From Paraescarpia echinospica (taxonomy: Eukaryota; Annelida; Polychaeta; Sabellida; Siboglinidae), in the NCBI GenBank assembly GCA_020002185.1, contig CM034536.1, positions 15,541,614-15,605,613 on the forward strand: a stretch of DNA of 64,000 nucleotides. The letters run 5' to 3'. A model generated the notes under the pieces. It made no database searches. It saw only the letters and a list, made by a program, of their open reading frames with translations, and had not been told where the DNA came from. Position numbers and translations under genes: made by a program. Of this stretch, positions 11,842 through 24,330 are shown piece by piece (position 1 is the first letter of the stretch; the number at the start of each line of letters is the position of its first letter).

Positions 11842-13770
11842 TGCTTCCTTCTACCTTCTACAACTACGCGAAAGTTAATGTTTAAGTATATCCTACTTCT
11901 GTTCCACACTGTCACTGGAGGCGACAAGGCCACAAAATCGCCGGAATTTCGCAATCAACTTTCTTCGGCTATATCTCGTTTTCTTCTGTCCGTTATTGGA
12001 AAGGATACACGAAATAACACCGCGACACTCCAACAGTGTTTCCACACACGGCGTCAGACCTGTACTTGAAGCAACTGTTCAAGAATTAGTTATGTGTTGA
12101 CCATTGATAACTCATTAATAACGCCTTTCTGACTATCGTTTTTTCGATCGAATGTGTGCCGGGTCATACGACGTTACTACATGACGTCACAATTTTCTGT
12201 GTAAATTGTAGTAGCAAGCGCGTTCTTAGATTATTCCTCAACTGAACACGTGGCGCCATTCTTACTTAAACCAGTGCGTAGTGTTTGGAGCGCCTCTTCT
12301 TCTTCTTCTTCTTCTTCACCGTCTTGTGGTTACTTCTATCCAGAAGAATATTCCACAGTTTGTTGCACATGCGCGGTTTAAAAGGGTTGATAAAAACAGG
12401 GTTGATGAAAACAGTGTTTATTAAAAAAAAAAAAAAATTAAGAGGGTGTGTCTAGGTAGTATTTTTTACCCAGACCTCAACTGCCGCTTTGAAGATTCCG
12501 GAACAAGATTAGCGCGTTCTCTTCTTGCGGGCATTAAATATATTTTTTAAGCGTAACAGTTCTGGCCTCGTCGTTCCGTTATTGACATAATGCCTATACA
12601 AATTATAGTGCAAGCATTTGCCTTGCATTGCCTTTCCACGATTTATATCTACGGCGTTTATCATTTCGAACGTAAACGCTTATATTTTCTATAAAGATTT
12701 GTTGAAGATGACACCGTTACTCATAATATATGTTAGGAATTGAACACATGACTACAACTGTAAATTTGATGTATATATATATATATAGTTATGCTAATTA
12801 ACATATCAATCACTCTATATGATAACAGACTTGCACGGTTTTCGCAAAATTATATTCGTTTTCACGCCAGCGCCGGACTTATGACTGTGGAGCCCCCGGG
12901 CAGTGATTGGCCGGTCATTCAATCACACTAATTCTCACACTTCCCTAGCTACGTCTTCGCAGCATAACACGACTTTTTACATTCATACAGACCTGCATCA
13001 TGTGACCATTGTTTTCACAATATATACGTTTGCCGAAACATAACCGACATAACACTGAACAAGGGCATGACACACACCTAAGATAAGACCATTGCGGTGA
13101 TTACACTAAATTAAAGACCAGTGGACCGTTCTTATGGTCGAGCTCAGCCCGATTTTGCTCTTTAGAATGGATTTTGCTCCATAACGGTGATATCGTGTAC
13201 TGTCAACCCGAGGGTGCGTCCCCGGAACATGTGCGTTAAATTTAACAGTGGATTGTTTTTGTTTGTTTGCCTTTCCGTACGAGTTTATTGTTTTAGTGAA
13301 ACAGTCCCCGGTTATCTTGCGAAAACCTTGCGACGAGCAGGTCAAAAATCGACATCAAGTTAATTGTGACAGGGTTATTCCGTAAACCCTGGCGTAGAGG
13401 ACAGTTTCCAGCTGGCCCGAGAGTCTCGCGGTAAGAATAGTAAATTATGAAGAACAACAGAAATGGTCATGCTCTATCATACAACACTGATAGTCGTGTT
13501 GTGTCATATTCATGTCCTATCCATCTTTGTTGCACATGGACCTTTGTCCCGAGTCAGTCACATTTGGTGCTGCCAATCCATGAGCCAAATTTGTGACAGG
13601 CACTATCCCAACCAATGGGGGATGTTCTAGACTTCGACCACAAGTGTAAATTTGATTATGCAATAAAAATTTGGCGAGCCGTTGTCAAGTGTGTTTATAC
13701 CATCACGCATGCGCAACACCCCTGTGTGTGCGTGCGTGTGCGTGTGTGCAGGTGTGTATACGTTTCCCAG
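11842..13770. other. Upstream region of the SLC46-like gene; no other gene seen
   Basis: It should contain the transporter promoter and any 5' UTR, but I see no decisive core element. It also holds a TTC run (about 12296-12318), an A-run (about 12422-12437) and a short TA repeat (12774-12786). Reading frames are short and unconvincing. Confidence 0.4.
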
Positions 13771-13774
13771 ATAG

Positions 13775-14110
13775 CAAGGCCAACTTGGTCCAACGTTGAC
13801 CCAATTAGGGTACCGTTGGCTTAACGTTGGCGTTGGGTGAACATCGTTGGGCCAACGTCGGGCCAAGGTGGAGCAATCAACACAATTTTCAAGTGAACCG
13901 AGTGTAATGTACCAACGTTAATCCAACGTGTACCAACGTTAGATCAACGTTGGTTCAATGACAGACCCAATACACGTAATTATACATTTATATATTCGGG
14001 TACAACAATGTATACTAACGTTGGGCCAACGTTGAGCCAATATTGGTCAGCCACCCTGAGCCAAGGTTGCGCCAACGTTGGGCCAATATTGGGTCAACCA
14101 TTTTTGGAGA
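13775..14110. repeat. CCAACGTTGG / TTGGGCCAACGTT tandem-type repeats
   Basis: Many variants of CCAACGTT, TTGGGCCAA and CCAATATTGG occur, often self-complementary and spaced by about 10-25 bp. This kind of palindromic word repeat is familiar from marine invertebrate and fish genomes. The minus-strand open frame it creates is not a gene. Confidence 0.85.
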
Positions 14111-14734
14111 TATTGTGCCAATGTTAGGCAAATTCAAAATTTTCCAAAAAGGAGTCAAGTATACATCAGGCATGGGGCAATTAACTAAAAAGGTAATTAA
14201 CTAAATTACAATATTTATTTACACTGTCAAATACTGAAAATTATATGTAAACTATCACAGAGTTAAGATATCTTTCAGGATGGAAATAGGAGAATTTTTC
14301 TAATTTAATATCAACATATCTGACAGACATTAAAGGAAATAAAAACAAGGCATTATAGCTAAAATCCGTTTTCCATGTGTACACAAAGTTTAACATTGTA
14401 TGTAACATTCGAGAACATTAAAAAAATACAGAAAAATATATTTGTAGCATAAATTCGATTTTAAACCCGTCTGTGTAGCAATTCCCGCGGAAAATAAAAA
14501 TGTTATGAGCTAGGCGATCACGTGGGATCGTAACGTCACATACGACTCACACTCGCAGCAGGCCGACCCTTTCTATGCATTCAGAGCATGTTTACAAGGA
14601 TGTTTTGGGGCCGAAACGAGCATCAGAATGAGTTATTGTGCAATATTCCAATGTAATACAAACACTAGTCATCATAGAGGAACAAGCGGTTATCTTACGG
14701 TTCCACACGAATCCAGTTTTATTCAAAACAATGA

Positions 14735-14949
14735 ATGCGAATGAGCCTATAAGTCGACTAGGTATCGCCGAGCTTGGCCCTTAGCCTTAGGCTCGTTTTC
14801 AGAATAATGATATCGAATGCAACCAACGGGAGATAATGTACACCAATATACACACATAGCAAACATATATCGTATCCAGCTACAGAAAGTAACGTGTATA
14901 ATTTCACAATATCACTAGAATATTGATGTATGAAGGATGAGTTATACAA
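14735..14949. repeat. Outer part of the left arm of a fold-back element
   Basis: Inverted match of 20484-20667. Shared blocks include GTCGACTAGGT, CGCCGAGCTTGG, CCAGCTACAGAAAGTAACGTG, AATATCACTAGAATAT and GATGTATGAAGGA. It stops at ACAA (14946-14949), where the LINE begins; the arm resumes at 19766 with the same ACAA. Confidence 0.8.
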
Positions 14950-15654
14950 GGGCGAGAGCGAGGCTGGTGGCGCGAACAGGAAAATTTTAAATAATCATCT
15001 ATTAATCTTATTATTTTACTTGTTTTTAATTTGATTTATATTACGGTAAGGTGTTCGATAAGTGCTATTAGTTGGCGTCCTGTGACCAACAAAAATACTA
15101 AAAAAAACACCCATTTCTTTCTAAAACGAACATTATTTATCAAGACACTGTATTATCGCCCAGTAAACAATTGGTAACCAAGGCACCTATGATCCGTTAA
15201 TTTACATGCAAATCACTGAGACTGGTACATAAACATAGGAATTAGTTATACTCCTGTCTTAGTATAAGTTTACAATAAAAAAACAAAAATTTCCTGGCTT
15301 GGGTCTGCCTAACATGGCCTCGTAAATGGTGCTGCTCTTTGTGTGCCCAGTGTAGGCCCTGGGACGAAGACTCTACATTTCCATTTCAAGTCTTTCTTCT
15401 ACACTATCTACTATTTTGATTGTGTCCTTTAGCACATAGCAGTACCATCCATACTGTAGCACTTCCTGACTAACAGAAATACTAGGTTTTACAGTTACAT
15501 GATGTGTTTGTGTTGTTTTTCTCATGGTTGTATTTGTAGAGATTAAAAATAGTACGAATGACTGTTATGCAACTCACATGAAATTTCTGTAAACACATCA
15601 GGATCGATTTCTCTCATCAAGGCATTGTCCATCAACTTGCTGCATAAACCAAGG

Positions 15655-18600
15655 ATGTCCAGAGCAAACCCCCAAAAATTCCCATCATACTTTATGCTAT
15701 ATCTTCTTGTACTGGCAAACGACATTGAATTAAATCCCGGCCCCAGAGCACCCAAGTACCCTTGTGGTGTTTGCGCCAAAAAAACAGTAACATGGAAACA
15801 GAACGCAATTTGTTGCGACTCCTGCAATACTTGGTTCCACACGCAATGTGAAAATGTCAGAGACACAATATATGAAACGATACAAAACACCAACACATCA
15901 TGGAATTGCCTAAAATGTGAAATGCCTAATTTCAGTAGTACCCTTTTCAATTATGACGACATTGAACTTTCTGAAAATATATATCAACACATCTCTCAAT
16001 CAAATGATGACTCCATTCAACTCCCTACAACACCAGCAGGGTTAGGACCTTCGAATCAAAGGAAACAGCACAATTACTGTCATACTCCTAATACTAAAAA
16101 AACATTGAGAATCATCAACCTAAATTGTAAATCACTAAAAAACAAGAAGGCAGAATTTCTTTCACTCATTGATAGCTCCAAACCAGACATAATTATTGGC
16201 ACTGAATCCTGGCTTAGCAATAGCATATTAGATTCTGTATATTTCCCAGATAAATTCAATGTAAATAGAAAGGACAGAACAGAAGAACAGAGAGGAGGAG
16301 GGGTATTCATTGCAATACATTCTGACCTGCTTAGTGAAGAGGAATTTGAATTAGACTGCGAAATCATTTGGGCTAAGATTAGCATAGCTGGTTGTAAATT
16401 ATTTCATATATGTGTTTACTACAGACCTGACATAAATGATGAACACAGCATAGAACAATTTGAAATATCTCTAGGCAGAGTAAATCAGAAGCAACACTTA
16501 TTCATTGCAGGAGATTTTAATTTTCCTGGATGGGACTGGCAGAATGGAATGTTAAAACCAAACTGCCAAAACGTACTACTTCATGATAAATTTCGAAACA
16601 TTCTAGATAACCTTGGTCTTATCCAGATTATAGACAAGCCAACAAGGGGAGAAAACACTCTAGACTTAATGATCACAAATAACCCTACCAACGTCAACCG
16701 AACAGAGATATTACCAGGAATCTCAGATCATGACTGTTGTTACACAGGGCTAGACATAAACCCAATGAAACACAAACAGAAACCTAGAAATATTCCCCTT
16801 TTTAATAAGGCAGATTGGGACAAATTTAGAAAACATATGAAAGATGTAAGCAAAAATCTTAAAAAGTGCTATGAACAAAACAGTGCAAACAAGTTGTGGT
16901 GTATGTTTCGGGATAGCATTGTCAAAGGTACTGGGTTGTCTATACCATCCAGAATGGCTAGATGTAGGGATGGATACACCTGGATTACACCAACACTAAA
17001 GAAACTTATGCAAAAAAGGGACAGAGTGTACAAATGTCACAAGCACACTCCAAAATACAAACATCTAAAACAAACTATACAGCAACAACTGAGAACTGCC
17101 TACTGGAACTATGTAAATGAAATTATCACCTCTACTGAAGATAGTCAACAAAAACAAGGTTATGCTAAGAGATTCTGGACTTACATGAAACACACAGGGG
17201 TATCGCCTCTCAAACAAAATGGAATCCTACACTCAAACCCTAAAGCCAAAGCGGAGATACTAAATCAGCAGTTTCAATCAGTCTTTACAGATGACCCATC
17301 TCCCCAAGTAACCAAACTACCCAATCCAACACTACCAGAAATGCCAGAAATAGAAATTACAGAAGCTGGTGTACTAAAACTCCTGCAAAATCTTAAACCT
17401 TATAAATAACAAGGACCAGACAACATCAACCCAAGAATTCTAAAAGAATTGGCTGTTGAAATTGCGCCATCGCTAACTTTAATCTTTCAGAAGTCATATG
17501 CTACAGGAGAAGTCCCCACAGACTGGCTAAAAGCAAATGTCTCACCTATTTTTAAGAATGGTCAAAAATACATAGCTTCAAATTATAGGCCCATTTCCCT
17601 GACATGTATAGCATCAAAACTAATGGAACATGTCTTGGTTAGTAGTATAATGAAACATGCACATTCACACAACATTCTTTATTATCTTCAACATGGCTTT
17701 CGCTCCCAAGTATCTTGCGAGACACAGTGTATTCAGTTCATACATGACTTAGTTACCCATATGCAGTCTGGCACGCAAACGGATGTCATAGTGATGGATT
17801 TCTCTAAAGCATTTGATAAGGTCAGCCATAAAAAACTGATTTATATGTAAATATCTATGGCATCCAAGGCAAAACAAATTCCTGGATTCGATCATTTTTA
17901 ACAGACAGAACTCAAAGGGTCATAATAGAGGGAGAGGCCTCCTCTAAGGTACCCGTAACATCAGGAGTTCCACAAGGCTCTGTACTTGGTCCTTGTTTAT
18001 TCCTCTTTTACATAAATGACATCCCAGACGATATTACATATACAGTTAGACTTTTTGCTGATGACACCATAATGTATATAGCCCTTAAGCCTAAGACACA
18101 TACAGCTGTGCTCCAGGAAGATCTTCACAAACTTGGAAAATGGGCCATAACCTGGAACATGGAATTCAATCTTCAAAAATGCCATGTCATACCTGTAACA
18201 AGAAACAAAACTGTCATTAACAATAAATACATGCTTCATGGTCAAACACTAGAAACTGTTTCACAGGTAAAATATATTGGTATAACCATAACCTCAGATC
18301 TCCGGTGGAATGCCCACATAAATAACTTTTGTCTAAAAGCAAATAGATCACTAGGCTTCCTCCGCAGAAATCAAAAAGTTCCGTCAATTCAAATAAAAAC
18401 TCAGGCGTACTTCACCTTTGTCAGACCCATCGTGGAGAACAGCTGTACTGTCTGGGATCCATATACCCTTACACAAATAAGGGTGCAGCCCGATATGTCT
18501 TATATCACCACCACAATACCTCCAGTGTAACAGACATGCTCCAGACATTAGGATGGAGATCCCTATCAGACAGAAGAACTGATGCAAAACCATGTATGAT

Positions 18601-19575
18601 GTACAAGATAGCAAATGGCCTAGTGGGTATTCCAGCAAACCAATACCTTATTGTAACCCTGGTGGATATTCTAGTACTATATATATGTTAATTCACCAGA
18701 GGCCACTAGGGGTTAGAGGCCACACCCTGCTAGTCGAGCTAAACAGGTCAGCTATTTTATCAGGCGCAGTTTGCCCTGGGCCAGTGACAGAGACACACCC
18801 ACACTTATAGAGTCTCTGGGCCCAGTAGTTCGTTTATACCTACGGCCTGGTAAGTTAGTCTTTTTATATTTATGTGTTATTTGTAGTGGGGTTTTAATCA
18901 TTGCATTGTATTGGATTATTATTATTATTATATGATACATTAGAATAATACGTAACGTTAAATTTATTAATGGTGTTATGTTTCCAATTTAGACGGGGAT
19001 TATAAGGGCGTGGCGGTTCTATATACTGGGTAGTTCAGTATTGTCATATAACTAATGCAACTGCATAGGCAGATGCTAGGTAATGTAGTAATACGAAGTA
19101 CTATCTCGAATTCACTGGTGTGTATTATTATGTCTCTAAAAGGTTTGACATACATATGCGAATATTGTCCTATAATAATAGGTGTGTAATTACATAATGC
19201 AGAAGGTGACGTGAATGTATTGGGATTGATTATGTATTGCTGTTACTTTGTTATTGTTGATATATACACGATAACTATCCAGTTGTAACATTATGTGATT
19301 ATATGTTACAGAACGTTGAGTATCCCTCTGGGAGCTTAAACATTGACAATTCAATAAACTCTGTCGTGCCCAAAAACCCAGTCGTCTGACTTGTTTACAT
19401 TATTCCTGTAAATATAGTCACTAGAAAACAACATTCCTTATCTTACCTTATCCCTCACTCCAGATGCAACTACCACTTGTATTCTTTTTTCCCCAGTACC
19501 ATTCGACTTTGGAATTCCCTCCCTCAATATATTATAAATAAAAACAGCCTGGATGCGTTTAAAAGCAACATCTAG
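15655..19575 (+). pseudogene. LINE ORF: 2A-like leader, PHD finger, AP-endonuclease, reverse transcriptase; broken
   Basis: First ATG is 15655. Residues 1-22 form a hydrophobic leader (FMLYLLVLA), followed by DIELNPGP at 23-30, matching the 2A ribosome-skipping motif. A C4HC3 PHD finger follows (CGVC ... CCDSC ... WFHTQC ... WNCLKC). The endonuclease looks intact: INLNC, GTESWL, VYYRP, GDFNFPG, LDLMITN, SDHD. The RT has NYRPISLT, MDFSKAFDKV, GVPQGSVLGP and LFADDT. Disablements seen: an in-frame TAA at 17407-17409 before QGPDNINP, a frameshift near 17840-17850, another near 18470, and an insertion of about 740 bp that separates the RT-distal part (GLVGIPANQYL) from the C-terminus (FFPSTIRLWNSLPQ). 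It would nick DNA and copy its RNA at the target site if intact. The lesions are few, so the insertion may be fairly young. Confidence 0.85.
18670..19405 (+). mobile_element. Insertion inside the LINE, LTR-like
   Basis: LINE protein homology stops near 18655 and resumes near 19410, so this stretch is a later insertion. It begins near TGTTAATTCACC and near its end has AATAAA (about 19354) followed by a C-rich AAAAACCCAGTCGTCTGAC, a layout like a solo LTR. I could not establish target duplications or a clean TG...CA boundary. Confidence 0.4.
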
Positions 19576-19765
19576 TCTTTGCAGTACCCCATGTTTTAGA
19601 CGTTAACAAGTTCTTCTGCACGTATTTATGTTTATTTACACGATAATTTGTGTTCTTATATATTGCACAATAAAAACAAAACAAACATTTCCTGTTCGCC
19701 TGCCATGCCACGGCACCGCCTGTATCCTCAGCATGTTGAGGCTAGGCGTGTATTGGAAGAAGAAG

Positions 19766-20667
19766 ACAATTTATCATAACAACTTAAATCAGTCAGCGAA
19801 TTTCTGTCGGTCCTGCTACCTCAGTTGGTAAACGCGTTGGTTCCTTGGCATTTATTTTGCAATCGGGCGACGCCGGTTCAAACCCGACACCAAACCATTG
19901 ATTTTTTTAACACTTTGTTTGTTTGTTTTCACGAAGTAATATAAACCAAATAATTTTTATACTATGATGCACTGTGTGTAAATATTTTTGTAATAATTAT
20001 TTATTCGCCACAAAAATGAAAATATGGTAATTATATATAACGATGTTTCTAAATTTTATTTATCCAAACAAATATAATGTAATGGATATAGAATTTATTA
20101 ATTGTATATATATATATATATATTGTACGGTAATATATTGTAATTATATATGTGAAAACAAATGGTGATCTGTCTGGATAAATAAAATTTAGAAACATCG
20201 TTATATATAATTACCATATTTTCATTTTTGTGGCGAATAAATAATTACTACAAAAATATTTACACACAGTGCATCATAGTATACACATTATTTGGTTTAT
20301 ATTACTTCGTGAAAACATTAAAAAAAGTGTTAGACAAATCAATGGTTTGGTGTCGGGATTGAACCGGCGTCGCCCAATTACAAAATAAATGCTTAGGAAC
20401 CAACGCGTTTACCAACTGAACTAGCAGGACCGACAGACATTTGCTGACTGATTTAAGTTGTTATGATAAATTGTACAACTCCTCCTTCATACATCGATAT
20501 TCTAGTGATATTATAAGATTATACACTTACACACGTTACTTTCTGTAGCTGGATACAATATATATGTGTTATGTATGTTTACTGGTGTAGATTATCCCCC
20601 GTATAATTATTCTAAAAACAAGCCCAAGCTCGGCGAAACCTAGTCGACTTGTAGGCCCATTCGCATG
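19766..20667. repeat. Fold-back (palindromic) element with tRNA-like segments
   Basis: The inner arms 19766-20066 and 20175-20474 are inverted copies around a ~108-bp AT-rich loop; the right arm continues to 20667, matching 14735-14949. Joining across the LINE gives arms of about 500 bp. Each arm holds a tRNA-like stretch (left 19806-19896) with a box A-like CTCAGTTGGTAAACGCG and a box B-like GGTTCAAACCC, followed by T-rich sequence, so a tRNA-derived SINE or pseudo-tRNA is embedded in both arms. No transposase is seen. Confidence 0.8.
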
Positions 20668-21250
20668 GATGCGATGTCACACCTCGGCACCCGAAAAGCG
20701 CGTAAAAAATAGGCACATTCGAAAATGTCAGGATGCACAGCAAAAAATGTGGAATTTCTAATTCATTGATTTTTTGATTTTTTTATGGCTTGGTGGACAT
20801 GGAAATAGATAGCAGGATGTAATATAATATGAATTCAAGCCATAAATGTTTTATTCCCTTTAAAGTATGAGGAACAACGAAAAGAGAACACACGCACACA
20901 CCCCCCCCACACACACACACATATATACATAAATATATATATGTATATATATATATATATACGAGTATATATATATGTATATATGTATATATATGTAGCA
21001 TTTCTGCTATTTATATATTTTCAGAATATCATTTTTTTTAAATTAAAGTAGAAATGTCAGGCTAGTACACCACCAGTCGTAGCCAGAGCAGATTGTGTTA
21101 TGTAATAATATATATACGAGTTCAGGTGCGCTCAGTGGACGATTACATTGTTGTAGGGGTGTTTTCTTGATGCATAAGTTAGGTGTGGCTCATTTTTGCC
21201 GGATCGCGCATCTTATCCGGTCATGTGTTATGCTCAGGGTTGAAATACTT
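20668..21250. other. No gene; CA/TA microsatellites
   Basis: CACA (20890-20922) passes into TATA/TGTA (20923-20998). The rest shows no coding signal. Confidence 0.6.
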
Positions 21251-22149
21251 GATGTGGGCAGGTAACTATAACTATATTTACTAGTTCACACGCACACTTG
21301 GCGCCACCACATGTTTACGGTGACGCTATCTCGATATCTGTGCGTGCGTGCGTGCGTGCGTATATTATATTGATATTCTCAAATAGTATGTACCACCTTC
21401 ACAAACTGTGTCACAAATCACAGTTGTTATATATTACTAACATGAATTTAAAAATTCAAACGATAAGACAGGTATGAGATGTTTGTGTGTGTGTGTGTGT
21501 GTGTGTGTTTGTGTGTGCGCGCGCGCGCGTTCACCATTCAACTATCTCAAGTAGGAGTAGGCTTTCTGAAATGCACAGTATATCGCAATTATAATACTAT
21601 TAATAATATATATTTTACACAGCGCCACATCCAGTGTAGTTCACTGCGGTTTACAGAGATACGCTATTTAGAGAATATGTTAAACATAATACATTGTAAT
21701 GAAAAACAATATTTGTTAAATCATAGATAAAATTATGTATAATATTTTGTTATGAAATATTAATAATAATTAAGAAAATAAAAACAGCATGCACCATAGT
21801 AAAAACTAGTAGACGATTTATATAAAAACATAATGCAAAATAAGTAAATAGCTCTGACCGAGTATCACTGTTTCTTTATAAATCGCCAATTGATACATAA
21901 CAAGCCAATGATCAAAGAATGCGAATGAACGTATAAAATGTGAGTGGACCTCGGCGTATTAATACATATATGCGAATGGAGGTGGGACTTCCACTAAGAG
22001 CAGAGGCCGCAGGGAAAGGAGCAGGCCTCGACGTAGAACGAGAAACTGCAATGGCGTGCGTATAACCATTTGTAGGAAAAGGAGGAGGAAGGTGAAAAGT
22101 CTGTCAAAGCAGCCGTGAGTAAGTCCAGCGACATGGCTACATTACGCTA

Positions 22150-22320
22150 ATCGTCAAGATATCTTCGTCGATGTGCTGGTGGACAAGTTTTGGTTTTCGT
22201 CTACTACTGTCACATGAGGCGATCCACAGGGTTCAGTTCTCCTACCCATCCTCTTCCTGAGGTACAGTGATGAATTTCCACGGCAAGCATCTTTCGAAGA
22301 CTGGCACATGCACAGGCAAG
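22150..22320 (+). pseudogene. LINE reverse transcriptase scrap (left arm)
   Basis: Reads GDPQGSVLLPILFLRYSDE after an in-frame TGA, the conserved box around GxPQGSxLxPxLF of non-LTR RTs. The upstream SKAF segment, still present in the right arm, is deleted here. Confidence 0.65.
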
Positions 22321-22502
22321 TGCACGCACGCACGCACGCACGCACACACACACATGAACACACGCACACACATGCACACACAATCATTTAGCATACACAG
22401 CTGATTGGTGTAAGGCAGAATAAGACCTACATTGTGACAACAATTACATGTGCACACATGTATGACTGCGTCACCTGTTGACTGACCCTCATGCCTCCTC
22501 AG

Positions 22503-22634
22503 GGTCACGTGGAAGAGCTGTGGGGTCTCACCTGTCACCCCAGTCAGCACCAGTTTGTCACCTGCGGCTACGACACCAACCTGTATGTGTAGGACACCCT
22601 CACACACAGCGCCATCTGGTGTGTCGACATGATG
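22503..22634 (+). pseudogene. Copied exon of an EML-type WD-repeat protein (left arm)
   Basis: A 132-nt block bounded by a good acceptor (CTCCTCAG) and a donor (GTAGGG). It encodes GHVEELWGLTCHP then QFVTCGYD, the characteristic GHxxELWGLxxHP repeat of echinoderm microtubule-associated protein-like (EML) proteins. An in-frame TAG at 22590-22592 falls where the WD repeat expects Trp (LYV-stop-DT). No neighbouring EML exons are seen, so this is an orphan genomic exon copy including splice sites, not a retrocopy. Confidence 0.75.
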
Positions 22635-23251
22635 GTAGGGGGGCGTCACTTCGCTCATTCATACACAGCGTGGATTTTTGGATTTTTCCTCAGTAAAATG
22701 CTAGTATTAATGTTTTAATACCGCATCAGAATGGTGAATGCGACCAGATTTATGGTACATGTAAACGTTGTGTTAATATTATTCTTACTTCATATGTCAT
22801 TTATTATAGTTTTAGTTTTTCAGTAATTTAGATTACCTAAGGCTATAGAATTGTTTGAACAATTACAGATTTATTGTCTTTAAAGAATTATAAAATTATA
22901 ACGGGGTATAATAGGATACTACAGAAGATCTCTTAAATGTATATGTATCATTTTATTTGTTATTATTTTTGTATTGTAATTGTTCATGTAATTCTTGCAA
23001 AATTCACACAAACACAACACTCGCACATGCACAGGCACACGCGCGCGCGCACACACACGAACGCACGAACACACTAATAATGATGTGGCGCCCAGAAAAT
23101 ATCCATATATCTCTATTTTGCATATTCGAATTAACAAACATTGTGAAGTATATTAAATGCTGTGATATTACTAGTGCAAAAGAATAAACACGTTCCCTAT
23201 GCAGTAGATAACACATATTGTTCGTTTGTGGACGTAGCGCTTCTCTTTAAG

Positions 23252-24330
23252 AAGAATCAAGCGTGCTTAATACAGTAATCAATCGTGAGCTTGTGAAATT
23301 ACGAAATGGTTCACAGTGAATACACTATCTCTTAATGTCAACAAAACCACTTTCATTATATGTGGACAAAAATGTAATATATTTCTGGTATCGGTATAAC
23401 CATCAATAAATGATAACAGAAAGTTGTTGTTCTCCCCTTGATTCTCTGTCGTCAGGGGTGAGGCTGGCCTCGATTCCGTTCCTCTGTTTCTGTTATCTTT
23501 CTTTTTCGTCTTCTTTTCTCTCATTTATTTTGTACTGTTCTCTCTCCACCAACTGTCCCCATTCCCCTCTATCTTTTGCTCTCGTTCACCACTCTTCACC
23601 GAATCCTTCAAGTCTCTCTTTACACAGTCCTCCAATCGCAGTCTAGGTCTTCCTCACCTCCTTTTACCCTCCACTCTTTGGGCATCTGCTTTCGTTGTCC
23701 ACCGTTCTCCTCCCATATCCTTCAACTCTGTCAGTTGTTCTTGGAGATCTGCTTCCCCGTCCGTAGCGGATGGGGAAGCAGATCTCTGCATACTGCCAGA
23801 TCGTCTGCATACAGTAGCTTCCGGAGGATATCTGTCGTACCAGTATTTCTGATTATCAGCTCCGCCACTGTCATAAAGCACAGTGGGCTCAGGGCACTTC
23901 CCTGTCACAGGCCAACATTCACTTCAAACTCAACTGACATTCGCGGTCCACATAACACCCTGCTGTATCAAACCAAATTCCTTGGAGTAATAAACGGTGA
24001 CAAACTATAATGGAAAGCTGGTAGTCAAGAGGTTAAATCCATATTAGCAACGCCAACATCGATAATTTACAAAGCCCGATGCTTGCTAAAAAGTCATTTC
24101 ACTGTTTGTTTTACTATTAAGTTTGTATGCTTCTATTACTTTCCTGAGAATTGGGATGTTTTATTTTATGGCTAATATTTTATTTGTAAAAACGAGTCAT
24201 GTGAATTGTCAAAATACAATATATAAATATGTGTATGTGTGACGAGATACATTGATTATATAATACTTATGTAAGGTACTGGTGTTATGTTGGAAACAAA
24301 TATGTTTTTATTTTGATTTGAAAGTAGAAC
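23252..24330. other. Spacer of the inverted duplication, with LINE RT remnant
   Basis: On the minus strand about 23990-23640 reads QGSALSPLCFMT then LLYADDLAV, conserved boxes of a non-LTR RT from a lineage different from the 15-19 kb element. It has a stop before QGSAL. A perfect 15-bp stem (23744-23758 with 23772-23786, 13-nt loop) formed by AGATCTGCTTCCCC and its inverse sits inside this remnant. The rest is pyrimidine-rich and then AT-rich. Confidence 0.6.

Larger units (their letters stand above)
14950..19765 (+). mobile_element. CR1-like non-LTR retrotransposon (LINE), nearly full length, inactive
   Basis: The boundaries come from the host sequence. The fold-back arm is interrupted exactly here, with ACAA duplicated on both sides (14946-14949 and 19766-19769). 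The right end is a GAAGAAGAAG tail, a common CR1-type 3' end. A roughly 700-bp 5' leader precedes an open frame with 2A-like, PHD, endonuclease and reverse transcriptase parts (see the next entry). The CR1/L2-like assignment rests on the PHD-EN-RT order and the RT motifs. Confidence 0.85.
21251..23251. repeat. Left arm of a ~2-kb inverted duplication
   Basis: Matches 24331-26434 in reverse orientation from GATGTGGGCAGGTAAC (21251) to TTCTCTTTAAG (23251). In the blocks I aligned, differences are scattered single bases plus microsatellite length changes. The exception is one deletion of about 115 bp in this arm near 22180 relative to the right arm (25405-25520). It carries CA/TG microsatellites, a decayed LINE RT piece and an EML-like exon copy. 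Confidence 0.9.

Noticed and set aside
19806..19896. Functional tRNA genes in the fold-back arms
   Set aside because: Box A and B are present, but the acceptor and anticodon stems do not fold into a normal cloverleaf. Treated as tRNA-derived sequence.
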